The translations under genes were made by a program, and so were the position numbers. Of a stretch of DNA of 64,000 nt, positions 51,922 through 60,623 are shown in pieces; position 1 is the first letter of the stretch, and every line of letters begins with the position of its first letter. The notes below the pieces were generated by a model. The model searched no databases and had not been told where the DNA came from. It saw nothing but the letters and a program-made list of their open reading frames with translations. Origin of the DNA: a bacterium (GTDB lineage: Bacteria; Desulfobacterota; Binatia; HRBIN30; CADEER01); NCBI GenBank assembly GCA_030430165.1, contig JAUIGL010000013.1, positions 1 through 64,000 of the forward strand, given 5' to 3'.

Positions 51922-53149
51922 GATCACTGCGCGGCTGCTGGCTCTGGCGCTCGCGGTCGCTCCGATCGCCGAGGCGGCGGTGGTCGAGATCGTCAGCGCC
52001 GACGCTGCCGGAGAAGGACTCAACGATCCGACCCCGCGCAATCCGATCGGCGGCAACTCGGGCACGACGCTCGGCGAGCAACGGCGCATCGTCCTCGAGA
52101 ACGCCGCCGCGGTGTGGGGCGGCCTACTCGACAGCTCGATTCCGATCGTCGTGCAGGTTCGGTTCGACCCGCTGTTCTGCGAAGACGGGTCGGCGACCCT
52201 GGGCTCGGCCGGCGCGGAGAGTGTGTTCCGCGACTTCGACGGCGCGCCGCGGGCGCGCACCTGGTACGTGGGCGCGCTCGCCGACAGCCTTGCCGGTGTC
52301 GATCTCGATCCGGGCCAGCCGGACATCTCGGTGCAGATGAACAGCAGTCTCGACCTCGGATGCCTCGGGCAGACCGAGTGGTACTACGGGCTCGACGGCG
52401 CCGCGAACCGGTTCGAGATCGACTTCTGGAACGTCGTGCTGCACGAGCTGGCGCACGGACTGGGCTTCCTCACGCTGGTCGATCCGACCAGCGGTCGCCG
52501 CCTGATGAACGTCGACGACGCCTTTCAGGTTCTCCTCGAAGACCATAGTCGCGGTGCGTCGTGGACCGAGCTGTCGAACGCGCAACGCTCTGCCTCTTCG
52601 ATCGACAGCGGCGATCTGCACTTCACCGGAGCGCGGGTCGTCGGTGAGTCCGGCGCGCTCACCTCCGGTGTCGGTGGCAGCGGCCACGTTGAGATGTACG
52701 CACCAGATCCGGTCGAACCGGGTTCTTCGGTGTCGCACTTCAGCACCAGCCTCTCACCCGACGAGCTGATGGAGCCTTTTCTCGTCGCCGACGCCGAAAT
52801 GACGACGGCCATCGCCGCCCTCGCCGATCTCGGCTGGCGGCTCAGACTCGAAACGACGCCGACCTCGGTCCCTTCGCCGACGGCGACGCACACCGCCCCG
52901 GCTACCCCGACACCGCCGCGCACCGCGACCCCGACCGCGACCGGTCCGACGGCGAGTCCGCGCGATTTCTGCGTCGGCGACTGCGACGGCGACCAGGTGG
53001 TCTCGATCAGCGAACTGGTCAAAGCCGTCGGCATCGCCCTCGGCGATCCGGCCGAGCGTTGTCCGGCGTCCGACGCCGACGATGACGGGCGAACCGCAAT
53101 CAGCGATCTGGTGATCGCCGTCGACGGCGCCCTGCACGGCTGCCCCTGA
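51893..53149 (+). CDS. Exported HExxH metalloprotease with C-terminal dockerin-like domain
   Basis: 418 residues. Signal peptide (ARLLALALAVAPIAEAA). The zinc site is VVLHELAHGLGF, an extended HExxHxxGF motif of the metzincin kind. A PT-rich linker (TSVPSPTATHTAPATPTP, about 320-355) leads to FCVGDCDGDQVVSISELVKAVGIALGD and DADDDGRTAISDLVIAVDGAL, two Ca-binding-like loops. Likely a secreted protease tethered or assembled through the dockerin-like tail. The start lies within the end of the lipoprotein gene. Confidence 0.8.
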   Translation: MTARPSAAIEITARLLALALAVAPIAEAAVVEIVSADAAGEGLNDPTPRNPIGGNSGTTLGEQRRIVLENAAAVWGGLLDSSIPIVVQVRFDPLFCEDGSATLGSAGAESVFRDFDGAPRARTWYVGALADSLAGVDLDPGQPDISVQMNSSLDLGCLGQTEWYYGLDGAANRFEIDFWNVVLHELAHGLGFLTLVDPTSGRRLMNVDDAFQVLLEDHSRGASWTELSNAQRSASSIDSGDLHFTGARVVGESGALTSGVGGSGHVEMYAPDPVEPGSSVSHFSTSLSPDELMEPFLVADAEMTTAIAALADLGWRLRLETTPTSVPSPTATHTAPATPTPPRTATPTATGPTASPRDFCVGDCDGDQVVSISELVKAVGIALGDPAERCPASDADDDGRTAISDLVIAVDGALHGCP

Positions 53150-53208
53150 TTTAATCCCGGGCGGGGGAGCTGGATTCCCGAGGCGCGATCGACCTACGAT
53201 CGGGCGCT

Positions 53209-54180
53209 ATGAAGACGACCCATCTCGGCCGCACCGGCCTTCGCGTCAGCCGCATCTGTTTGGGGACGATGAACTTCGGTCCCTACACGTCGCAGGACGA
53301 TTCCTTTGCAATCATGGATCGCGCGCTCGAAGAGGGCGTGCAGTTCTTCGACACCGCCAACGTCTATGGCCGCAGCGCCGGCAAGGGGGCGACGGAAAAG
53401 ATACTCGGTGAATGGTTCGCCCTCGGCGGCGGGCGGCGCGATCAAGTGGTGCTCGCCACCAAGGTCTACGGCAACATCGGCGACGGCCCGAACGACCGCG
53501 GGCTGAGCGCGCGCCACATCCGCCACGCGTGCGAGGACAGCTTGCGCCGGATGAAGACCGACTACATCGATCTCTACCAGATGCACCACGTCGACCGCCG
53601 CACACCGTGGGAGGAGATCTGGCAGGCGATGGAGCAGCTGATCCGCGAGGGGAAGGTCCTGTACGTCGGCAGCAGCAACTTCGCCGCCTGGCACATCGTG
53701 AAGGCGAATGCGGCCGCGGCGCGGCGCAACCTGCTCGGCATCGTCAGCGAGCAGAGCATCTACCACCTCAACAACCGCAGCATCGAGCTCGAGGTGCTGC
53801 CGATGTGCAAGAACGAGGGAGTGGGCGTGTTGCCGTGGAGCCCGCTCGGCAGCGGCTTGCTCGGCGGCGTGTTGCGCAAACAAGCCGAGGGCCGCAGGGC
53901 CAGCGAGTTCGTCCAGAAGCGCCTCGACAAACAGCGACCGCAGATCGAACGCTACGAGAAACTGTGCGACGAGACCGGCACTCCACCGGGTGAGGTCGCC
54001 CTCGCCTGGCTGCTCGCCAATCCGGCGATCACCGCACCGATCGTCGGTCCGCGCACGATGGAGCAGTTGGAGTCGGCAATTCGCGCAACCGAGGTCGAGC
54101 TCGAAGAGAGCGTTCTCGACGAGCTCGACGAGATCTTCCCGGGACCGGGCGGCGCCGCCCCCGAAGCCTACGCCTGGTAG
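53209..54180 (+). CDS. Aldo/keto reductase
   Basis: 323 residues, NADPH-dependent AKR fold. The start is MKTTHLGRTGLRVSRICLGTMNFG; catalytic D48, Y53 (FFDTANVYG), K85 (LATKVYG) and H126 (LYQMHHVD) are all present, and VLPWSPLGSGLLGG and VGPRTMEQLE bind cofactor. It belongs to the YghZ/Kv-beta-like group. Physiological substrate unknown. Monocistronic. Confidence 0.92.
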   Translation: MKTTHLGRTGLRVSRICLGTMNFGPYTSQDDSFAIMDRALEEGVQFFDTANVYGRSAGKGATEKILGEWFALGGGRRDQVVLATKVYGNIGDGPNDRGLSARHIRHACEDSLRRMKTDYIDLYQMHHVDRRTPWEEIWQAMEQLIREGKVLYVGSSNFAAWHIVKANAAAARRNLLGIVSEQSIYHLNNRSIELEVLPMCKNEGVGVLPWSPLGSGLLGGVLRKQAEGRRASEFVQKRLDKQRPQIERYEKLCDETGTPPGEVALAWLLANPAITAPIVGPRTMEQLESAIRATEVELEESVLDELDEIFPGPGGAAPEAYAW

Positions 54181-54193
54181 GGCTAGCCCACTC

Positions 54194-55081
54194 TTACAAA
54201 CCGTCGATCCGGCAGCCTCGCTTCACCAGCAACGGGCGCAGCTCGCGGTAGGCTGGTCCGGTCTCGGTCAGCGGAATCCGCGGGTAGAGATGGTGGATGA
54301 CGTGGTACTCCATCCCCATCGACAAGATGGTTCCGACCGGCGAACGCCACGCACGAGTGTCGCGGTAGCGCCCCCGGTCGACCATCGGATAGTGCGGCGC
54401 CCAGCTGAGAAAGAGTTGGATGTAGGTCAGCGCAATGTGGCGCGGCAGCCACCACAGCAGCGCCGCTTCGATTGCGTAGCCCGACCAGGCCAGGCCGGTG
54501 AGGATCGCGTAGAAGCCGGTGTTGAGCAGCACTCCCTCGACGACGGCGCGGTTCACGTTGGGATCGTCGGTAGTGCGCATCGCCATCTTGTAGGCGCTGT
54601 CGGCGCCGGGCTGTCGCGCTTGAAACGCGTTCCAAGCGGACTGCCACCAGGTGTCTCCCTTGTTGCCGTAGTCGGGATCGATCTCCGGGTCGTTGGTGTG
54701 CAGGTGGTGCTGGCGATGGGTGATCCAGGCGATGCGATAGGGCAACACCAGATGGATTGTCGAAACATGCCCGACCAGCTGGTTGAGCCAGCGCAGCGAC
54801 GAGCCGTTGGGCGCGATGATCGAGTGCTGCGCCTCGTGCGACGGCAGATAGCTGATGGTGATCGACACCGTCGCCAACAGGAAGCCCGCCCACAAGGGGA
54901 CGACTTCGAGAAACGTCAACGGCCACAGGGCCAACCAGAACGCGAAGTTGCCGAGCCCCCAGGCGACCATTTCCCAGGGCACGCGGCCCATGTACTTGCG
55001 AGCGATCTCGCGCTCGGCGCGCTGCAGATCGTCGCTGTCGGCGGTCTCTTGGTAGGCCAGGTCCAGTGCCGGGGCGCTCAT
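54194..55081 (-). CDS. Membrane fatty acid desaturase
   Basis: 295 residues. His boxes HEAQH (82-86), HRQHH (122-126) and EYHVIHH (259-264) define a membrane di-iron desaturase. Hydrophobic segments at about 40-75, 185-225 and 240-258 support it. The ATG at 55081 overlaps the stop of a small membrane protein gene by 4 bases. Third gene of a tetR-led operon, so desaturation is probably controlled by a fatty-acyl-responsive repressor (inferred). Confidence 0.9.
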   Translation of the reverse strand: MSAPALDLAYQETADSDDLQRAEREIARKYMGRVPWEMVAWGLGNFAFWLALWPLTFLEVVPLWAGFLLATVSITISYLPSHEAQHSIIAPNGSSLRWLNQLVGHVSTIHLVLPYRIAWITHRQHHLHTNDPEIDPDYGNKGDTWWQSAWNAFQARQPGADSAYKMAMRTTDDPNVNRAVVEGVLLNTGFYAILTGLAWSGYAIEAALLWWLPRHIALTYIQLFLSWAPHYPMVDRGRYRDTRAWRSPVGTILSMGMEYHVIHHLYPRIPLTETGPAYRELRPLLVKRGCRIDGL

Positions 55082-55278
55082 AGCCAACGTCCTCGCAGCT
55101 TCGCCACACCGCCGAGCGCCAGACCGAGTACGAGCCCGAAGGTCAAGTTGGTCAGACCAAGAGGCGCGGTCATCTGATTGGCGTCGAGAGTCTGTGCGAT
55201 CAGCGGCGCCAGAAAACCGATCCCAAAGAGGACCGTCCCCCACTGCTGCGCCTCGCGCACGATTGCCGTGAAGCTCAT
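55078..55278 (-). CDS. Small membrane protein
   Basis: 66 residues with two hydrophobic segments (TVLFGIGFLAPLIAQTL and LTFGLVLGLALGGVAKLRG). No known family. It overlaps both neighbours by 4 bases, so it is translated with the TetR regulator and the desaturase and may help the desaturase in the membrane. Confidence 0.7.
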   Translation of the reverse strand: MSFTAIVREAQQWGTVLFGIGFLAPLIAQTLDANQMTAPLGLTNLTFGLVLGLALGGVAKLRGRWL

Positions 55279-55931
55279 GATACCCTCCTGACTTTGCGGG
55301 ACCGCGGCAGCGCCGTCGTCCGGCTACGGTGCACGACGAGATCGAGAACCTCGTCGGCGAGACTCTCGGCATCGTCGATACCGAGAACGTCGCGCCACAT
55401 ATCGTCGGCGAACAGAGAAGCCGCCCCCATTGCGGCGGCAACACTGAAGGCAACCAGCGCGTCGGGACTCGCCTCCGGATGCCAACCCGATTCGCGCGCC
55501 GCCTCCGCTCCCGCGCGCAGCGCGCTCAGCCATTCGCCGTGCGCTTCGGCCAACTCGGCGTCGGCGACCTGGCGAACTTCCGGGTGATTGATCGCGCGAA
55601 ACAGCGCCGGGTTCTCGCAGGCGAAGCGAACGTACGAGCGGCCGAGGGCGCGGTAGCGGGCGACCGGATCCGCCCCCGCTTCTTTCGCCCCCTGGTTCAT
55701 CGCCTCGACGCTGCGCCGGAACCCCTCTTTGGCGAGCTCCGCGAGCAGTGCCGCGCGGTCGGCGAAGTGACGGCTCGGGGCGGCATGCGATACCCCGAGG
55801 TCGCGCGCCAGAGCCCGCAAGCTGACCGCTTCGACACCATGTTCGGCGATGATCTCAGCGGCGCGCTCCAGCAGCGCGGCGCGCAGGTTTCCGTGGTGGT
55901 AGGCCAATCGACTCTCCCGCAGTGTTGTCAC
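55275..55931 (-). CDS. TetR-family regulator
   Basis: 218 residues, GTG start. HHGNLRAALLERAAEIIAEHGVEAVSLRALARDLGVSHAAPSRHFADRAALLAELA is a TetR HTH, followed by a WHG/TetR_C-type ligand domain (RYRALGRSYVRFACENPALFRAINHPE). First gene of the tetR-membrane protein-desaturase operon. A strong inverted repeat lies 22 bp upstream and is a likely self-operator. Confidence 0.9.
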   Translation of the reverse strand: MTTLRESRLAYHHGNLRAALLERAAEIIAEHGVEAVSLRALARDLGVSHAAPSRHFADRAALLAELAKEGFRRSVEAMNQGAKEAGADPVARYRALGRSYVRFACENPALFRAINHPEVRQVADAELAEAHGEWLSALRAGAEAARESGWHPEASPDALVAFSVAAAMGAASLFADDMWRDVLGIDDAESLADEVLDLVVHRSRTTALPRSRKVRRVS

Positions 55932-55935
55932 TGCC

Positions 55936-55975
55936 TACATCCCACGACGGCGCAATGTTGTCAACGGCAACATTG
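55936..55975 (-). promoter_or_regulatory. Promoter and TetR operator of the desaturase operon
   Basis: CAATGTTG (55953-55960) and CAACATTG (55968-55975) form a perfect inverted repeat with a 7-base spacer. On the minus strand TTGACA lies within it and GATGTA (55941-55936) follows 17 bases later. The start codon is close to the -10, so either the message is leaderless or the true start is further in. Confidence 0.55.
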
Positions 55976-56013
55976 ACGTCCCCCTCACAGCGACCCCAGG
56001 GGTGGAAAAAGGG

Positions 56014-57384
56014 CTACCAGGTGTATTCGAGCAGGAGGTCTTCGAAGTCCCGTCGCGCGGTCGCGTCGGCGAAGTCCACACACACGGTGACTTGGCGCGC
56101 CGGTCCCAGGTCGGGGATGTTGCCGTCGACGCCGGGAAGCCCGCGCACCAGCGGCTGCGAAGCATCCGATCCGAGGGCGACGACCAGCTGGGCCGGCACC
56201 GCGGCCAGGCTTCCGCCGTTGGCGCTACCGTGATCGACACACGGATTGTCTTCGGCATTGAACGGATGCTCGGTCGGCTGTCCGTCTGCGTCGACCGGGT
56301 ACTCGGCGCTCCACGCCGGCACCGGGCACATCTGCACGTATGCCAGGCCCGGACGGCAGTCGAAGAGATCTGGCCAGACGACTGCCGCCACGACGTACTG
56401 ATCGAACGGCCCTTCCGGCGTGCCGAAAATCCCGCTCCAGAATTCCTGGCGCGGCTCCGCGGAATCGGTCAACCAGGCGAGGCTGCGCTGCGACGCCTCG
56501 GTTGGCGGATCGGGCCCGTGCAGGGTCGACGCGTCGAGCACGATCACGTCTCCGTCCTGCGACGTCTGGCCGGTGAGCCGGAACGCCATCAGGCGAATCG
56601 GCACGCGCGGCGAAGTCGCCGCGGCGAGCAGCATGGCGCCGCCCAGGGGATCCGTTCGGAAATTGAAGTCGTTGACCACCTTGCCGTTGACGGTCAGCGA
56701 ATCTCCTTCCACCCGAGATCCGAGCACGACGATCTCGGCGATGCTCGATGCCACGTCGGGATAGATCGTCAGAAGGCACGCAACGTCGGTGAGCGGCCCG
56801 ACGGCGAGAAGCGATACCGGTTCCTCCAAGTCCATCAGGCGCCGGCGCATGAAATCGACACCGGCGTTGCGACAGGAAGCAGCGAACGACCCCGCGGGGC
56901 CGGCGATGGCGACCTCGCGATCGTCGAACCAGCGCGGCGCCGCGCGCAGCACCTGCGCGGCGGGCGCCATTGCCCCGGGCACGACGGGGATGTCGCCTCG
57001 CCCTTTGAGATCGACCACGATCTGCCGAGCGACCAACATGGTCGGGGGAAGCGTCGCGTTCCCGTAAGTGGGGACCACCCCCTCGACGCGCAGCAATCCG
57101 GCTGCGTCGAGGTTCAGAGCCGCGGCCAGTGCCAAACCGTCGTCGACGTCTTGTGGCTGGTAGTCGCTGTCGTTGAAGTACGAAGCGGCCGCGTCGAACG
57201 AAACCGGACAGGACCCCTGCGCGCCGTGGGTGTCGATCAGTCCGTTGGCCACGTCGGTCGACAGGATCACCCGCGGCGGCACCGGCGTACTCCCGCCGGC
57301 ACTGTCGCTGCATCCCGAGACCGCGGCGACGAGTAAGGCCACGGAGAACACAGAGAAGAACATCAGCGCCGAGTGAACCAGCAT
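56014..57384 (-). CDS. Nucleoside-hydrolase-like lipoprotein
   Basis: 456 residues from ATG 57384; ATG 57363 is an alternative. LLVAAVSGCSDSAGG is a lipobox. The body matches the inosine-uridine nucleoside hydrolase fold: VILSTDVANG, DVDDGLALAAALNL (metal-binding Asp cluster), VSLLAVGPLTDVACLL and NDFNFRTDPLGGAML. The family cleaves ribonucleosides; an exported form could scavenge nucleosides. It lies downstream of the RND pump genes on the same strand. Frames extending above 57384 are a shadow of the pump gene. Confidence 0.8.
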   Translation of the reverse strand: MLVHSALMFFSVFSVALLVAAVSGCSDSAGGSTPVPPRVILSTDVANGLIDTHGAQGSCPVSFDAAASYFNDSDYQPQDVDDGLALAAALNLDAAGLLRVEGVVPTYGNATLPPTMLVARQIVVDLKGRGDIPVVPGAMAPAAQVLRAAPRWFDDREVAIAGPAGSFAASCRNAGVDFMRRRLMDLEEPVSLLAVGPLTDVACLLTIYPDVASSIAEIVVLGSRVEGDSLTVNGKVVNDFNFRTDPLGGAMLLAAATSPRVPIRLMAFRLTGQTSQDGDVIVLDASTLHGPDPPTEASQRSLAWLTDSAEPRQEFWSGIFGTPEGPFDQYVVAAVVWPDLFDCRPGLAYVQMCPVPAWSAEYPVDADGQPTEHPFNAEDNPCVDHGSANGGSLAAVPAQLVVALGSDASQPLVRGLPGVDGNIPDLGPARQVTVCVDFADATARRDFEDLLLEYTW

Positions 57385-57482
57385 CCGCGGGTCAAATCCA
57401 CAGTCCGACGGCCGGGGCGGTCGCGTTCGACGAGCGGACCACGTGCAAACAGGGGGCTGCTGCCGCAGACGCGCGCCAGCGC

Positions 57483-60400
57483 TCAGCTCGACCTCGTCGG
57501 CTCGAACGGTGAGTCCTGCTGCAACGAGATTCGCGAAAATACTCCCCGCAGATCCTCGAGAATCAGATAGAGACACGGAATCAGGACGAGAGTTATCGCC
57601 GTGGCGAAGACGATGCCGTAGCCGAGTGAGATCGCCATCGGAATCATGAACCGCGCCTGGCGTGAGGTTTCGAAGATCATCGGCGCCAGTCCTCCGAAGG
57701 TGGTCAGCGTCGTCAGCAGGATCGGCCGAAAGCGCCGCACGCCGGCGCTGCGGATGGCCGGCCTGGGGTCCGCTCCGGTTTCCCTCTGGCGATTGGCGAA
57801 ATCCATCATCACCAGGGCATCGTTCACGACCACGCCCGATAGAGCGACGATCCCCATGAGACTGATGACACTCAGACTGTAGCCCATGATCGCGTGGCCG
57901 ATGATCGCCCCGAAGACGGCGAACGGAATCGCCGTCATGACGATCGCCGGCTGCGCATAGCTGCGGAATGGGATCGCCAGCAGCACATAGATGACGATCA
58001 GCGCGTACCCGAAGCCGGCGACCAAGCTGGCGACGGCGTCGCGCAACTCGGCCTGGCGGCCTTCGAAGCTGTAGGTCACGCCTGGATAGTCGCGCACCAG
58101 AGCCGGCAATGCCTCGGCTTCCAAGGTCTCGAGTACGGTGCTGGTCTGGCTCATTGGAACCACGTTGCCGGTCACCGTCACCGTGCGCCTGCCGTCGCGG
58201 CGCGAGATGTCGGTATAGGCGTGACCGCGCTCGACTGAGGCGATCTGCAGCAAGGGTACGTCGCGCCCGCTCGGCGTCCGAATCAACAGCTGCTCGACGT
58301 CGTGCTCGCTGGCCCGCTCGTCCGTCGGCAGGTGGACCAGCACTTTGACCTCGCTCCGGCCGCGTTGCTGGCGCAGCGCCTCGGCGCCGTAGAACGCGTC
58401 GCGTACCTGTCGCGCTACCTCCGCGGAGGTTAGACCGAGACTGCGCCCCTCCGGTCGCAAGCGGAAGTCGAACTGCGTTTTCCCCGGAGTGAAACCGTCG
58501 TCGATGTCGGTGACGTTGGTGAACCCCGCCAAAGTCTCCGCCAGCGAAGCGCTGGCGCGGTCGAGGACGTCGATATCGCGGTGGCTGAGCTCGATGGTCA
58601 GCCCTGGCCCCCGCCCCGGTCCGCCACGATCCGACTCGAACTGGATCGACTCGAGGCCGGCGATCGCCCCGACCTCGCCGCGCCACAGATCGGTCACCGC
58701 GCCTGTCGACAACGGGCGCACACCTGGGTCGGTGAGGTAGATCGTCACCTCCACGACATTCTCCTCGACCAGAGCGAACAGGCCGCGAACCAACTCCTCG
58801 CCACCATGCTCGCGCTCGACTCTTCTCGCGGCTTCGAGCAGGCGATCGCGAACCGCGGCGGTCGCGCTTGGCGGGCTGCCGACCGGCAGGACCGCGGTCA
58901 CCACTGCCTCGTCGGACTCGACCTTGGGCATCAAGATGATTCCCATGCGGCCACTCGATGCGTAGGCGATGACGACGGCGAGCGACGATGCCGCGATTGC
59001 AATGGTCAGGTACCGGTTATCCATCGCCCGATCGATGAACGGACCGTAGTAGCGCTCGACGACGAGCGAGAAGCCGCGACTGAAGGCCTGTTGCCAAGCG
59101 TGCACCCTCGCTCCCCAACCCCGTCGGGTCCGCTCTCGCTCGTGCGCGAGGTGAGCGGGGAGAATGAACACCGCCTCGACCCACGAAATCAGGAAGACCG
59201 TCGAGACGACGAACGGGATGACGCCCCAGATCTTTCCCATGTAGCCGGGGACGAAGGCCAGTGGCAGGAAGGCGACGACGTTGGTCACGATACTGAAGCT
59301 CACCGGCAGCGCGACGTCGCGCGCGCCGCGAATCGCCGCGTCAGCCAGCCCCATCCCCTGCTGCCGGTACTCGTATATGTTCTCACCGGCGACGATCGCG
59401 TCGTCGACGACGATGCCGAGGGCGATGATGAAAGCAAACATCGACACCATGTTGATGGACACATCCAGACCGGGCAGGAACAACAGGGCGCCGAGAAAGG
59501 ACGTCGGAATCCCCATCGTCACCCAGAAGGCCAGCCGAAGCTCGAGGAACAGGCTCAGCAGGCCAAGAACGAGAATCAAGCCGAGCAGTGCGTTCTTGAC
59601 GAGCAGCTCCAGTCGCTGTCGGTAGATGTCGGACCGGTCGCGCTGGATCGCGTAGTGCACTCCCGGCGGCAGCTCGGCTTCCACTTCGGCCATGGCCCGC
59701 CGCACCGAGTCAGAGACACCGATCGGCGTTTGTTCCCCCACACGATAGACTTCGAGCCCGATGGAACGCTGTTCGTCGTACGTGGCGAAGGTTTCGATGT
59801 CCTCGAAGTCGTCTTCGACCACGGCGATGTCGCCGAGCCGCAACGTCGCGCCGGCGGCGGTCGTGATGATCGGAATCTCCGCGAACTCTCGCGCCCAGTC
59901 GCGCCGCTCGGAGAGGCGCACCAGGATCTCGCCGCCACGCGTCTTCACTCCGCCACCGGGCAGCTCCACCGCCGTGGCCTCCACGCGCTCGGCAATCTGT
60001 CGCAAAGTCAGACCGTGCGCGCGCAACATCGCCCCCGGCACCTCGATGTGGATCTCGTACTCGCGGGCTCCGACCAGATCCACCTGAGTGAGCCCGGGGT
60101 ACTGCAACAAGCGGTCGCGCACGTGCTCGGCAAGCTCGCGCAACGCGCGTTCGCTCACGTCGCCGTAGAGCCGCAAGTCGAGCACCTCGCGGCGTCTCGT
60201 CTGCAACACCACCGCGGGCTCCTCGGCATCCTCCGGCAGCGTCGTGATCCGGTCGATCTCCTGACGGATCTCCTCGAAAACCTTCTGATGGTTGCCGCCC
60301 TCCTCGAGCTCGATGGTAACGGTCGCCACTCCCTCGCCGGCCACCGCGACGACTTCCTCGACGCCGTCGAGACCGCGCACCGCTTCCTCGGCAGCGAGAA

Positions 60401-60623
60401 TGATGCCGCGCTCGACTTCCTCCGGGCTGGCACCTGGATAGGGCACCGTCACCGTGACCAGATCCAGATCGAAATCCGGGAAGACTTCCTGGCGCACCTG
60501 AGTGGTGAAGAACAGCCCGCCGACCAAGAACACCAGCATGAGGATGTTCGGCGTGACTCGATTGTGCACCATCCACGAGACCGGGTCGCGCGGCGGGCGC
60601 GCATTGCGGTCCGGCTCAACCAC
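57483..60623 (-). CDS. RND-family efflux transporter (HAE1-like)
   Basis: 1046 residues from GTG 60623, which overlaps the adaptor stop by 8 bases. HNRVTPNILMLVFLVGGLFF is the first membrane segment. Periplasmic domains include YPGASPEEVERGI and AVRGLDGVEE. The membrane proton relay ALGIVVDDAIVAGENIYEYR is intact, as is the second-half LMGIVALSGVVVNDALVMMDFAN. Twelve membrane segments are expected. It forms a tripartite pump with the adaptor and outer-membrane channel upstream. Substrate unknown. Confidence 0.94.
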   Translation of the reverse strand: MVEPDRNARPPRDPVSWMVHNRVTPNILMLVFLVGGLFFTTQVRQEVFPDFDLDLVTVTVPYPGASPEEVERGIILAAEEAVRGLDGVEEVVAVAGEGVATVTIELEEGGNHQKVFEEIRQEIDRITTLPEDAEEPAVVLQTRRREVLDLRLYGDVSERALRELAEHVRDRLLQYPGLTQVDLVGAREYEIHIEVPGAMLRAHGLTLRQIAERVEATAVELPGGGVKTRGGEILVRLSERRDWAREFAEIPIITTAAGATLRLGDIAVVEDDFEDIETFATYDEQRSIGLEVYRVGEQTPIGVSDSVRRAMAEVEAELPPGVHYAIQRDRSDIYRQRLELLVKNALLGLILVLGLLSLFLELRLAFWVTMGIPTSFLGALLFLPGLDVSINMVSMFAFIIALGIVVDDAIVAGENIYEYRQQGMGLADAAIRGARDVALPVSFSIVTNVVAFLPLAFVPGYMGKIWGVIPFVVSTVFLISWVEAVFILPAHLAHERERTRRGWGARVHAWQQAFSRGFSLVVERYYGPFIDRAMDNRYLTIAIAASSLAVVIAYASSGRMGIILMPKVESDEAVVTAVLPVGSPPSATAAVRDRLLEAARRVEREHGGEELVRGLFALVEENVVEVTIYLTDPGVRPLSTGAVTDLWRGEVGAIAGLESIQFESDRGGPGRGPGLTIELSHRDIDVLDRASASLAETLAGFTNVTDIDDGFTPGKTQFDFRLRPEGRSLGLTSAEVARQVRDAFYGAEALRQQRGRSEVKVLVHLPTDERASEHDVEQLLIRTPSGRDVPLLQIASVERGHAYTDISRRDGRRTVTVTGNVVPMSQTSTVLETLEAEALPALVRDYPGVTYSFEGRQAELRDAVASLVAGFGYALIVIYVLLAIPFRSYAQPAIVMTAIPFAVFGAIIGHAIMGYSLSVISLMGIVALSGVVVNDALVMMDFANRQRETGADPRPAIRSAGVRRFRPILLTTLTTFGGLAPMIFETSRQARFMIPMAISLGYGIVFATAITLVLIPCLYLILEDLRGVFSRISLQQDSPFEPTRSS

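Noticed and set aside
57385-58686. Upstream extension of the nucleoside-hydrolase-like gene
   Set aside because: The added 434 codons are opposite or out of frame with the RND pump gene; the lipobox start at 57384 explains the real protein.
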